Shown: in pieces, positions 34,076-41,528 of the stretch
Position numbering within the stretch: the stretch's first letter is position 1
Layout of the letters: the number at the start of each line of letters is the position of its first letter
Assembly (NCBI GenBank): GCA_903851195.1
Contig: CAINNJ010000023.1
Span: 124,001-188,000 of the forward strand
Direction of reading: 5' to 3'
DNA length: 64,000 bases
Origin: an uncultured Acidobacteriia bacterium
GTDB lineage: Bacteria; Acidobacteriota; Terriglobia; Bryobacterales; Bryobacteraceae
The notes under the pieces: generated by a model
Told to the model about the DNA's origin: nothing
The model's database searches: none
The model's input: the letters and a program-made list of their open reading frames with translations, nothing else
Translations under genes and position numbers: made by a program

Positions 34076-34444
34076 ATGGACCGACGAACGAAAGAGCGAC
34101 ATGAACTCCAGCTGGTCTGCCGGTACAGCGCGGACGCGGTTCTTTCCGCCACCTACGAAGGCGTGACCGAGAACATGAGCCGGGACGGCATTCTGATGCG
34201 CTGGCTCGAAGAGGTTCCTTTACCGGAACCGGGGAATACTCTGACGGTGGAAATCGATCTGCCGGGCGGAGAGGACTTCGGGCCGCGCGTCATGCGCTGT
34301 TCCACGACGGTGGTTCGGGTGGTGCGGGGCAGATCGGGGGCGCCGATGGTCGGCCTGCGGATTAACAAAGTACGGTTTACCCGCTCCGGCAGAAAACGCA
34401 CGGACCTGGCGGCGATGAAGATGCCCAACGACCGGGTTCACTGA
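34076..34444 (+). CDS. PilZ-domain protein (cyclic di-GMP receptor candidate)
   Basis: A 122-residue single-domain PilZ protein. The c-di-GMP binding signature is present: the Arg cluster in DRRTKERHELQLVCRY near the N-terminus and D/N-x-S-x-x-G in GVTENMSRDGILMRW, followed by the beta-barrel strands (GNTLTVEIDLPGGEDFGPRV, TVVRVVRGRSGAPMVGLRIN). It likely binds c-di-GMP and relays it to an unknown target. A sigma70-like promoter lies just upstream. Placement beside a Flp pilin gene and response regulators suggests a role in pili, adhesion or motility. No other domain is attached. Confidence 0.85.
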   Translation: MDRRTKERHELQLVCRYSADAVLSATYEGVTENMSRDGILMRWLEEVPLPEPGNTLTVEIDLPGGEDFGPRVMRCSTTVVRVVRGRSGAPMVGLRINKVRFTRSGRKRTDLAAMKMPNDRVH

Positions 34445-34459
34445 ACACGCCTGCGGTGT

Positions 34460-34562
34460 GGCCGGCGGAATCACGGCGCCGGCCGGGTTAACGGTTTGTC
34501 GCCATAGCCGTCACCCTATTGGCGACCGGGGGCTGCGCAGGGATCGGCTCGCGCGGTCCCTG
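34460..34562 (+). ncRNA. Structured 5' leader of the Flp pilin gene (three hairpins)
   Basis: Three consecutive inverted repeats in the 173 bp between the PilZ and pilin genes: GGCCGGCG/CGCCGGCC (34460-34484), GTCGCCATAG/CTA-T-TGGCGAC with an eight-base loop (34498-34526), and CAGGGA/TCCCTG (34538-34562) followed by TTTTG. The first may end the PilZ transcript and the last looks like an attenuator. The GEMM-type c-di-GMP riboswitch consensus segments are not seen. Confidence 0.4.
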
Positions 34563-34617
34563 TTTTGCAATCCTGGTGACTTTTCGAAGCGCGGCGGTTC
34601 GGCAGGGAAGGGAACCA

Positions 34618-34803
34618 ATGATAAACACGATCGGGAATTTCGCAAAAGAAGAGCGGGGTCAGGATCTGGTTGAATATACGCTGGTGATGGCGCTGGTGGC
34701 GCTGCTGGCGATCGCCCTTTTCGTCAATGGAGACACGGTGCGCGGCTCGGACCTGAAGTCTCCGGGAGACCCGGCGCGCCTCGCCGCGCTGACGGAGCAC
34801 TGA
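34618..34803 (+). CDS. Flp-type pilin (Tad pilus)
   Basis: A 61-residue Flp/Fap pilin precursor. The class III signal is clear: a short basic/acidic leader ending in EERG, cleavage before Q, then DLVEYTLVMALVALLAIALF with Glu at position 5 and Tyr at 6 of the mature protein (the Flp motif). After the hydrophobic helix only about 25 residues remain (GDTVRGSDLKSPGDPARLAA). The ATG at 34618 follows AAGGGA. The peptidase that would process it is encoded convergently at 34821-35381. The remaining Tad machinery (CpaBCEF-like) is not in this window, so the pilin may serve a distant locus. Confidence 0.85.
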   Translation: MINTIGNFAKEERGQDLVEYTLVMALVALLAIALFVNGDTVRGSDLKSPGDPARLAALTEH

Positions 34804-34820
34804 AGCCAAGGGAAGTTCCC

Positions 34821-35381
34821 TCAAAGGCGGATCTTGAACCGCACGACGACGATCAGTGCGGCGGTTCCGAGGGCGAGAAGAGGGGCGTGGGGCAGGCGCA
34901 TGCCTTTTGTCGTGGTGACGTCCAGTTCCGCACTGCTTTTGTAAGGGGCGCGAAAACTCAGCATCTCACGGAGGATCCAGGCCACGTTGAACAACGTCTG
35001 GCGTACTCTGCCGCGAAACAGCAGCAGCGCCAGGGCAACCACGCCGCCCAGAAGGGCCGTCAGCAGAAAGATCCAACAACAGTTGCCAGGGCCGGCGATG
35101 GTGCCCGCCGCGGCAAGCAGCTTGACATCCCCCGCCCCGCGGGCCCGACACAGATACAGCGGAAAATAGAGCAGGAAGCCAACACCCATTCCGGCCGCCG
35201 CGCGCGCCAGCCCGGGTAAACCCGACCCAACCGTATTCCAGAGGAGACCGGCCAGAATTCCCGCCAGCACCAGCCAGTTGGGAATGCGCCGCCAGCGAAG
35301 GTCAAACGCGGCGGCCACCGCCATCAGGAGGGCCAGCAGGATTTGTCCGGTGGTATCGAGAGCCGGCTGCGCGAGCTGCAC
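34821..35381 (-). CDS. A24-family prepilin peptidase (CpaA/TadV-like)
   Basis: A 186-residue inner-membrane aspartic protease that cleaves Flp-type prepilins. The two catalytic Asp motifs are present: D in AAAFDLRWRRIPNWLV and GxGD in RGAGDVKLLAAAG, within about six hydrophobic segments. The short form without the N-terminal methyltransferase region is typical of TadV/CpaA. The start is GTG at 35381, 8 bp after the ROK gene stop, so it may ride on that transcript. The C-terminal extension (SSAELDVTTTKGMRLPHAPL, then one more TM) is a little longer than usual. It is encoded tail-to-tail with its probable substrate, the Flp pilin. Confidence 0.85.
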   Translation of the reverse strand: MQLAQPALDTTGQILLALLMAVAAAFDLRWRRIPNWLVLAGILAGLLWNTVGSGLPGLARAAAGMGVGFLLYFPLYLCRARGAGDVKLLAAAGTIAGPGNCCWIFLLTALLGGVVALALLLFRGRVRQTLFNVAWILREMLSFRAPYKSSAELDVTTTKGMRLPHAPLLALGTAALIVVVRFKIRL

Positions 35382-35389
35382 CCGGAAGG

Positions 35390-36337
35390 TCAGGCCCGCG
35401 CGGCGAGAGCGGCGTTGACGGCTGCCCCCACAATGGAAATCTCGTCGTTGGTGAGCACGACCTCGAAAACACTGCCCTGCAGCGGCGACATGGTCACCAT
35501 CTCATGCAGATACTGGCTGAGCAGGGGAATGCGGACAAACCGGGCGCTGGGACCGGTGAGGAAAAACTTGCCGGGGCCGTCCATATGAATGCTGTTGGCC
35601 GTGGCGGCGGCGAGCGCGCGATGCCAGAGGACCTCGAATTCGCAGCAGCGCTGATCTTTCGGGTGTTGATCCCTGTCCTGGGCGATGGCGAAGATCTCTT
35701 CGGGTTCCAGATCGAGAAAACGGAGGCGCATGGCGCGGTGGCCCATGATGCCTTCGAGGTGTCCGCGCCCGCCGCACCCGCAATAGCTTTCCTTCGGGTC
35801 CAGGCTCACCACCATGTGCCCGCCCTCCCACACGCCTTCGGCGCGGGGATACCGGCCAAAGCCGATGCCGTTGCCAAGCGTCCAGACGCGAATGAAGCGC
35901 TCGAGTTGCCCGCGGGTTGCCGCCATGCCGGCGGCCGTGACATCCGCGTCGTTGAAGATGGAGACCGGCAGCGGGAAGTGCAGGCTGTCGAGCGCCGCGG
36001 TGACCATCTCGGCCAGTTTGGCGCCTTTCGCCTGTTTCAGGTTGGGGGATTCCTCAATGACGCCGTTGCGAATAATGCCCGGAAATCCGATGCCGACGCC
36101 GGCCGGAGTGGCGCCGTGTTCCTGACAGAGATCCCGAATCATGGTCGCGATGGTTTCCGCGATGGATTCCATGGGCATGCCGGCAACGCCGGGTTCTTCA
36201 GGATTGAAGCGGCCGCCTTCGACGGCGGATCCCTCCCGGGCCGGGAAGGTCCGGATGGGCGCGGAAACTTCATGGCCCCGCACCAGGCCCACGGCGATTT
36301 CACCCGCAGCTACAACGCCAATCATTTGGTCTGACAT
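35390..36337 (-). CDS. ROK-family sugar kinase (glucokinase-like)
   Basis: A 315-residue ROK protein, probably an ATP-dependent hexose kinase. The catalytic Asp lies in FNDADVTAAG, the glycine-rich stretch in RVWTLGNGIGFG, and the ROK zinc motif in GHMVVSLDPKESYCGCGGRG, where the usual C-x-C-G-x-x-G-C has His at the last Cys position. The usual N-terminal DxGGT nucleotide loop reads VAAGEIAVGLV, so the phosphate loop is also unusual. There is no N-terminal HTH, so it is not a ROK repressor. It lies 21 bp after sthA and 8 bp before the prepilin peptidase on the same strand. Reduced motif conservation leaves substrate and activity uncertain. Confidence 0.75.
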   Translation of the reverse strand: MSDQMIGVVAAGEIAVGLVRGHEVSAPIRTFPAREGSAVEGGRFNPEEPGVAGMPMESIAETIATMIRDLCQEHGATPAGVGIGFPGIIRNGVIEESPNLKQAKGAKLAEMVTAALDSLHFPLPVSIFNDADVTAAGMAATRGQLERFIRVWTLGNGIGFGRYPRAEGVWEGGHMVVSLDPKESYCGCGGRGHLEGIMGHRAMRLRFLDLEPEEIFAIAQDRDQHPKDQRCCEFEVLWHRALAAATANSIHMDGPGKFFLTGPSARFVRIPLLSQYLHEMVTMSPLQGSVFEVVLTNDEISIVGAAVNAALAARA

Positions 36338-36358
36338 GATCTTGTTCCGACCCCGATT

Positions 36359-37744
36359 CTAGTAGGTTCTGAGCTTGTTCAGTCCATTAAAGGCGGCGGC
36401 CTTGTAACATTCGGCGAGCGTCGGGTAATTAAACACAGTATCGACGAAATATTCCACGGTGCCTCCCAGTGAAAAGACGGCCTGGCCGATATGCAGCAGT
36501 TCGGTGGCGCCCTCCCCAATGATATGCACGCCGAGGATGTGGTGCGTCTCGCGGTGAAAGATCAGCTTCAGGCGGCCCGTGGTATCGCCGCGAATCTGAC
36601 CGCGGGCAATTTCGCGGTAGTAAGCGACGCCCACTTCGTACGGAACGTCCTCATCGGTCAGTTGCTCTTCCGTCTTCCCGATGAACGAGATTTCCGGGAT
36701 GGTGTAAATGCCGTAGGGATAGTTCTCCGGCTTGGAAACGAGCGGGATGCCAAACGCGCGACCGGCGGCCACGCGGCCCTGTTCCATGGACACCGAGGCG
36801 AGGCTCGGAAAGCCGATCACGTCGCCGACCGCGAAGATGTTGGGCTGTTTGGTCCGGAAATCGGAATCGACGGGGATACGACCGCGTCCGTCCGCCTCGA
36901 TTCCGGCGGCGGGCAGGTTCAGATCGTCCACGTTGCCGGAGCGTCCGACAGCGTAGAGCAGCGCATCGCCGGTGATCTTCTTGTTGCTCATCAGCCGCGC
37001 CGTTACGACTCCGCCGGACTCTTCGACGCTGTCCACCTCTTCGTTCATGCGCATGGTGACGCGGCTGTCGCGCAGGTGATAACTGAGGGCTTCGACAATT
37101 TCCGCGTCGGCGAATTCGAGCAGCCGGGGGCGCTTCTCAACGAGGATGACGCGGACGCCCAGAGTCGCGAACATGCAGGTGTATTCGACGCCGATAACGC
37201 CGCCGCCCACCACGATGAGCGTACGCGGCACTTCCGCCATCGAAAGGATCTGATCGCTGTTGATGATGTTGTGGCCGTTAATGGGAACGCGGTTCGAGGC
37301 AGCCGGTTTGGTGCCGGTGCCGATGATGACGAACGGCGCCTCGATCTCGGTTTTGCCGCGCGAGTTTTCGACGACCACGTGGGTGGGGTCGAGAAAGCTG
37401 GCGGTTCCGAAGAGCATCTCGATGTTGTTGCGGGAAAGCTGTGCCTGGGTGACATCGACTTCGGTCTTGATCACATGCTGGACCCGGAAAGAGAGGTCCG
37501 CCATGGTGATCTTTTCCTTGACGCGGTAGTTGATGCCGTAGATGGCCTGGTACTGGTACCCGGACAGATGGAGCACGGCTTCGCGCAGGGTTTTGCTGGG
37601 AATGGTGCCTGTGTTGATGCAGGCGCCGCCAATCACCTCCCGCTTTTCAACGAGGGCGACGTGTTTTCCCGCCTTGGCGGCTTGAATTGCGGCGCGTTGG
37701 CCCGCCGGGCCTGAGCCGATGACGATCAGGTCGTAATGTTGCAT
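36359..37744 (-). CDS. sthA: Soluble pyridine nucleotide transhydrogenase SthA
   Basis: A 461-residue FAD enzyme that equilibrates NADPH with NAD+. FAD-binding: YDLIVIGSGPAGQRAAIQAA at the N-terminus; NAD-binding: TLIVVGGGVIGVEYTCMFAT near residue 180; second FAD segment: NIFAVGDVIGFPSLASVSME. The redox-active disulfide of dihydrolipoamide dehydrogenases is absent: the segment reads GGACINTGTIPSKTLREAVL, with Thr in place of the second Cys, as in SthA. The C-terminal dimerisation domain is complete (HHILGVHIIGEGATELLHIG). An inverted repeat lies directly upstream at 37752-37791. Alternatives among pyridine disulfide reductases are ruled out by the missing Cys. Confidence 0.9.
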   Translation of the reverse strand: MQHYDLIVIGSGPAGQRAAIQAAKAGKHVALVEKREVIGGACINTGTIPSKTLREAVLHLSGYQYQAIYGINYRVKEKITMADLSFRVQHVIKTEVDVTQAQLSRNNIEMLFGTASFLDPTHVVVENSRGKTEIEAPFVIIGTGTKPAASNRVPINGHNIINSDQILSMAEVPRTLIVVGGGVIGVEYTCMFATLGVRVILVEKRPRLLEFADAEIVEALSYHLRDSRVTMRMNEEVDSVEESGGVVTARLMSNKKITGDALLYAVGRSGNVDDLNLPAAGIEADGRGRIPVDSDFRTKQPNIFAVGDVIGFPSLASVSMEQGRVAAGRAFGIPLVSKPENYPYGIYTIPEISFIGKTEEQLTDEDVPYEVGVAYYREIARGQIRGDTTGRLKLIFHRETHHILGVHIIGEGATELLHIGQAVFSLGGTVEYFVDTVFNYPTLAECYKAAAFNGLNKLRTY

Positions 37745-37751
37745 TCGGACT

Positions 37752-37791
37752 CTGTCATTCTCCTACATCGGCTATGTCGGATGTATGACAG
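37752..37791. promoter_or_regulatory. Interrupted inverted repeat upstream of sthA
   Basis: CTGTCAT-TCTCC-TACATC at 37752-37769 pairs with GATGTATGACAG at 37780-37791: both arm segments match, with a short insertion on one side. It begins 8 bp from the sthA start codon and covers its ribosome site (GGAGAATG). Probably an operator or a translational control hairpin. Confidence 0.45.
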
Positions 37792-37800
37792 AAAAGTTTA

Positions 37801-37822
37801 TGGGCTATATGGAAATAGCCCA
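37801..37822 (-). terminator. Rho-independent terminator after the enolase-superfamily gene
   Basis: On the minus strand TGGGCTAT-loop of 6-ATAGCCCA is followed by TAAACTTTTCTG, a hairpin with a T-rich tail, 22 bp beyond the stop of the enolase-superfamily gene and just upstream of the sthA control region. Confidence 0.65.
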
Positions 37823-37843
37823 CATGCGTTTTCGGGAGCGCCT

Positions 37844-39082
37844 CTACCAGTTCGTGATCGAGCCATCCGGCCGGAAATACGTCTGGGCCCGATTCGTGTC
37901 GTACTTCGTGACTTCCAGAAGCGGGGTGAGCTTGCTCATGTCGAGTTCCACGCCCAGGCCCGGACGTTCGTTCGGGTAGAGCTTGCCGTCTTTGAAATCC
38001 ATGCAGACGGGCAGGTGGGGCAAGTCGCGCCCGGCGTAGCTGTATTCCATCAGCAGCGGGCCGGAAAAGGTCCCGAGCGAATTGACCAGCGCGGCGGTGG
38101 CGATGGGCCCGGTGAAATGCGGGACGATGCCGACAAAGTGCGTCTCGCAGATGGCGGCGACCTTCATCATTTCCGTGATGCCGCCGACGTTGGGCAGCGT
38201 GGCGCGGACGAAATCGATGTCGTGGTTCTCCACAAGGCGGTTGAAGTCCCAGCGGTTGCCCCACTCTTCGCCGGCGGCGATCGGGACTTTCACCATTTTC
38301 CGGAGCTTGGGCAGATCGTCGTTAAAAGCTTCGGCGCGGACCGGGTCTTCGACGAAGAACGGCGCGAGGCCTTCGATCAGGTCGCAGCCGCGGACGGCGT
38401 CGATCAGGTCGAAGCGCTGGTGGAAGTCGATGCAGAAATCACCATTCTTGCCGACGCCGTCGCGTACCTGCTGGCAATCCTCGAACAACTGGTTCACCTT
38501 CTGGCGCGTGTTGTACGTCGTGTTGGCGGGGGTGTCGGCGGCGCCCATGCGGAAAGCCCGGTAACCCGCCGCAACCGTGGCGGCGGCGCGGTCCTTCAGA
38601 CTCATGCCCGGCTTGATGCCGGGGACCGTGCCGCCGGTGTTGTAGCACTCGCAGAAGTTGCGCGTCATGCCGCCGAGGATTTCGTGCACCGGCAGCTTCA
38701 GGACTTTTCCGCGGATATCCCAAAGAGCGAGGTCGAGAGCGCCGAGCGCGTCTTCTTTTTCCCGCCCCGGAGGGTAGAAGAACGAGCGGGACATATCCTG
38801 CCAGAGGCGTTCGATGTGCTGTGGATCCTGCCCGATCAGACGTCCGGCGCACTGCTTCAGGGTGTCAGGGAAGCCGCCTTCGCCGACGCCGGTAATGCCG
38901 GCGTCGGTCTCGATGGTGACCACGGTGTCCGCCTGGTTGAAGAGCGGATTGGGGCGTGGAGGCGCGAACGCGCGAACGCGCGTGATCTTCATCTTCGGCA
39001 GGGCTGCCTGGACGAGGGGGAGGTGCGCGAAAGCGGACGCGCCGGCGGCTGCGGCCGATTTCAGAAATAAACGGCGGTTCAT
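37844..39082 (-). CDS. Mandelate racemase/galactonate dehydratase-like enolase-superfamily protein, Tat-exported
   Basis: A 412-residue enolase-superfamily enzyme with a twin-arginine signal (MNRRLFLKSAAAAGASAFAH). The metal triad is visible: D219 in DFCIDFHQRF, E245 in FFVEDPVR and E272 in AAGEEWGNRWDF; H221 and a C-terminal His in GIVPHFTGPIA are likely catalytic. This matches acid sugar dehydratases (D-galactonate, mannonate or related). Export through Tat is unusual for the superfamily in general but common in planctomycete and acidobacterial versions, implying periplasmic sugar-acid metabolism. The serine hydrolase gene lies 68 bp upstream on the same strand, and a terminator follows. 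Confidence 0.85.
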   Translation of the reverse strand: MNRRLFLKSAAAAGASAFAHLPLVQAALPKMKITRVRAFAPPRPNPLFNQADTVVTIETDAGITGVGEGGFPDTLKQCAGRLIGQDPQHIERLWQDMSRSFFYPPGREKEDALGALDLALWDIRGKVLKLPVHEILGGMTRNFCECYNTGGTVPGIKPGMSLKDRAAATVAAGYRAFRMGAADTPANTTYNTRQKVNQLFEDCQQVRDGVGKNGDFCIDFHQRFDLIDAVRGCDLIEGLAPFFVEDPVRAEAFNDDLPKLRKMVKVPIAAGEEWGNRWDFNRLVENHDIDFVRATLPNVGGITEMMKVAAICETHFVGIVPHFTGPIATAALVNSLGTFSGPLLMEYSYAGRDLPHLPVCMDFKDGKLYPNERPGLGVELDMSKLTPLLEVTKYDTNRAQTYFRPDGSITNW

Positions 39083-39150
39083 CAGATCTCCTTCAGCAGC
39101 CGGCGAGTGGCGCTGTGTTGCAGTTGTACGTACGCGGGTTCCATCTTCGC

Positions 39151-40653
39151 TCAGATCCTTCTGCCGGTTACTTTGCCGTTGCGAATCAGGCCGGAGGATT
39201 CGTTAATCGTGGTCTGAATCTGGCCGCCGTCGAAGTGGACGGCGACGGTGTACCGGTTGATGTTCGAGATGAAGTTGAGGTCGAGGAGGAAATCCGTGTC
39301 GGAGGTCCAGTGTCCGGTTGCTCCGGCGAGGAGCTTCAATGGACCATACGGGCCGAGGCGGTAAACGCCGTCGAGACCAACGGGAAAGTTGAGCTCCGTG
39401 CCCAGGTATTTGACCTTGAGCTGGGCCTCGCTGTTGCCTTTGAACGTGAACTGCAGACCTTCCAGGCGGGAGGCGTTGCGCGGGAGTTCCCAGGCCACGC
39501 CGGAAACGGTTTTCGCCATGGCGGGAAGGTCACTCAGAGGTGTGGGCGCGGGGGCTTTAGCGGCCTCGGCGACTTTCGCCTTCATGTCCTGCACGCCAGC
39601 GGGATTCGGCGGCAGGGGCTGGTCCGATTTGATGGCTTTGGCGATCTCCGGGCCGACTTCATTAGCCGGATAGCCGCCGCCGGTGACGATCACGATCATG
39701 TCTTTCTCGGGCCAGACGGCGACCTTCTGGCCGCCGCGTCCGTTGCCGCCGAACTCTTCCAGCCCGCCGACGTTGGCGAGCCACCAGCCAAAGCCGTAGC
39801 CGCCGCCCATGCGTCCGGGATCGGCCTGCTTCGTGATGGATTTGTGGATCCATTCTTTCGAGATAATCTGCTTGCCATCCCAGATGCCGTCGTGCAGGTA
39901 GAGGTAACCGATCTTGCCGAAGTCGCGCGGGTAGAAGTGGCTGTCGCCCCAGCCGTGGGTGCGGCCTTCATCGTCCGGCGGCCAGATCACGTCTTTGATG
40001 CCGAGGGGTTCGAAGAGGTTCTTGCGGCCGAAGTCGGCGAGTTCCTGATGGGCCGCGGCGGTGACCACGGAGGAGAGCACGTGATAGCCGGGGCTGCAGT
40101 AGCCGAACTTCTCGCCGGGCGCGTATTTCATAGGCAGGGCGAGGGTGTAGCGAAGCCACTGGGTGGTCTCCCGCATGTGGCCGAGTTCCTGCTCGCCCGG
40201 GGCGAAGCCGCAATCGAGGCCGGAACTCATGGAGAGCAGATTGGCGACCGTAACGGCCTGCTTTTGCGCGTCCGGGCTGGCGGGAGCTTCTTTCGGAAAG
40301 AAAGACAGCATGGTCTGGTCGGTCTTGACGAGTCCTTTGTCCACGGCAATGCCGACGAGGGCAGCGGTAATGCTCTTCGTGACCGAGGCGACGTCGTGCG
40401 TGGCGGTCGGCTTGTAAGGATAAAAATAGGTATCGAGGACGACGTCGCCGTGACGGATAACCGTGACGCTGTGGACGTTCAGATGCTTGCGGGAGATGTT
40501 ATCGACCATTCCCGCGAGCACCTGGGAATCGAGGCCCTGTTCTTCCGGCGTGGATTCGTGCCAGCCTTTGGTGGGGTAGTAAGAAGGCGTGGCGGCCCAG
40601 GTCTGCGTGCCGAGAAGGGCCAGCAGGGCCGGTAGCGCGGGGCGGAGATTCAT
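39151..40653 (-). CDS. Serine hydrolase, class C beta-lactamase/penicillin-binding fold, secreted
   Basis: A 500-residue exported protein with signal peptide MNLRPALPALLALLGTQTWA. The catalytic domain has S90-x2-K93 (DVASVTKSITAALVG) and a Tyr in FGYCSPGYHVL where the family has Y-x-N (here Y-C-S), then SMSSGLDCGFAPGE and GGYGFGWWLANVGG. The last 110 residues form an extra beta domain (LEGLQFTFKGNSEAQLKVKY onward). Esterase or peptidase activity is more likely than antibiotic resistance. The ATG overlaps the stop of the kinase-fold gene (ATGA), so the two are translated together. The enolase-superfamily gene follows on the same strand. Confidence 0.85.
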   Translation of the reverse strand: MNLRPALPALLALLGTQTWAATPSYYPTKGWHESTPEEQGLDSQVLAGMVDNISRKHLNVHSVTVIRHGDVVLDTYFYPYKPTATHDVASVTKSITAALVGIAVDKGLVKTDQTMLSFFPKEAPASPDAQKQAVTVANLLSMSSGLDCGFAPGEQELGHMRETTQWLRYTLALPMKYAPGEKFGYCSPGYHVLSSVVTAAAHQELADFGRKNLFEPLGIKDVIWPPDDEGRTHGWGDSHFYPRDFGKIGYLYLHDGIWDGKQIISKEWIHKSITKQADPGRMGGGYGFGWWLANVGGLEEFGGNGRGGQKVAVWPEKDMIVIVTGGGYPANEVGPEIAKAIKSDQPLPPNPAGVQDMKAKVAEAAKAPAPTPLSDLPAMAKTVSGVAWELPRNASRLEGLQFTFKGNSEAQLKVKYLGTELNFPVGLDGVYRLGPYGPLKLLAGATGHWTSDTDFLLDLNFISNINRYTVAVHFDGGQIQTTINESSGLIRNGKVTGRRI

Positions 40654-41501
40654 TCGGGACCAAGAATATCAAACACGGTGTCCCTGTTGACGGTGGACTT
40701 CCAGCGGTCGTTGAAGCGCCGCGCGAGTTCGGGTTCGCCCGCGAGAATGCGGCCGAGCCCGAGTTGCACATGTGGCTCTTCCACCTGTTCATCTCTGGAG
40801 AGGCGCTCGGCGATGTCGCTGCGGCGATTGGTGAGACCGCCGGTGTCGAGCAGGACGACGCGTTCGCCGATGATGCCGAAGTTCTTGAGGTGGGCGTCGA
40901 CCGAGAACAGACCCCTTTGCCAGCCGGTCATCCGGGTGTCGAGATAGCGGTTCAGCCAGAGTTCGACACGCTCGAAGTCTCCGGCCGCGGCCAACTGATC
41001 CAGGCGCTTGTCGAGAGTGGCTTCCACGCGTTCGGTGGCTTCGGCGATGGTAAGCCAGCCTGGCCAGCCGCCGACGAGAACCGTGGCGGTGGGAAACGTG
41101 ACGGATTCGGGCAGGATGTCCGAGCCCGCCAGATGCGCGCGGGCGAGTTTGTCGCCGCGGCGGTCGCGCTTCACGTAGGTGCGCAGTACGGTGGAGACGT
41201 GGCGCGTGTACCAAACGCTTTTGGGGACAACCAGCATCATGCCTTCGGTGACCACGCGCATCCAGCGGAGCACGCGCGAGGGGCGCGAGAGGAGGCGGTC
41301 CCCCCAGCCGAACGGCATGCGGTGCGCCCAGCGGCGGAGCCACTTCCAGAGCAGAATCAGGGCGACGACTTCGGTAGGGGTGCGCTCGCGTTTGACCACC
41401 CAGTGCTCGGAGGCGTAGACGACTTTGCCGATCCCCTCACCAAGGCGCGTGAGTCGGTCGCGGGTGAGTTCTTCCGGCGCGTGCGCAAGCATCCGGCCCA
41501 T
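40650..41501 (-). CDS. Putative kinase-fold (phosphotransferase-like) protein
   Basis: A 283-residue soluble protein resembling protein-kinase-like phosphotransferases. The segment GEGIGKVVYASEHWVVKRER near residues 22-41 looks like a glycine-rich loop followed by the ATP-binding Lys, and GLFSVDAHLKNFGIIGERVV near residue 195-215, then LLDTGGLTN, looks like a catalytic loop (D-x-H-x-x-N) followed by a D-T-G metal motif in place of DFG. Its central part is rich in Arg and Trp. No family name is recognised with certainty. Its stop overlaps the serine hydrolase start. Start taken at 41501; the divergent phosphatase-superfamily gene begins 27 bp away. Confidence 0.55.
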   Translation of the reverse strand: MGRMLAHAPEELTRDRLTRLGEGIGKVVYASEHWVVKRERTPTEVVALILLWKWLRRWAHRMPFGWGDRLLSRPSRVLRWMRVVTEGMMLVVPKSVWYTRHVSTVLRTYVKRDRRGDKLARAHLAGSDILPESVTFPTATVLVGGWPGWLTIAEATERVEATLDKRLDQLAAAGDFERVELWLNRYLDTRMTGWQRGLFSVDAHLKNFGIIGERVVLLDTGGLTNRRSDIAERLSRDEQVEEPHVQLGLGRILAGEPELARRFNDRWKSTVNRDTVFDILGPE

Positions 41502-41528
41502 CTCCTCTATTCTGAACCTTAAGAGACT

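Noticed and set aside
34445-34617. GEMM-type c-di-GMP riboswitch before the pilin gene
   Set aside because: The conserved ACGCAAAGCC-like and GGCAAACC-like segments are absent; only unclassified hairpins remain.
36359-37744. Dihydrolipoamide dehydrogenase
   Set aside because: The redox disulfide is missing its second Cys (C-x4-T), the SthA pattern, and no 2-oxoacid dehydrogenase genes are adjacent.
39151-40653. Beta-lactamase conferring antibiotic resistance
   Set aside because: SxxK is present but Y-x-N is altered and an extra C-terminal domain exists; the broad serine-hydrolase family is a safer call.
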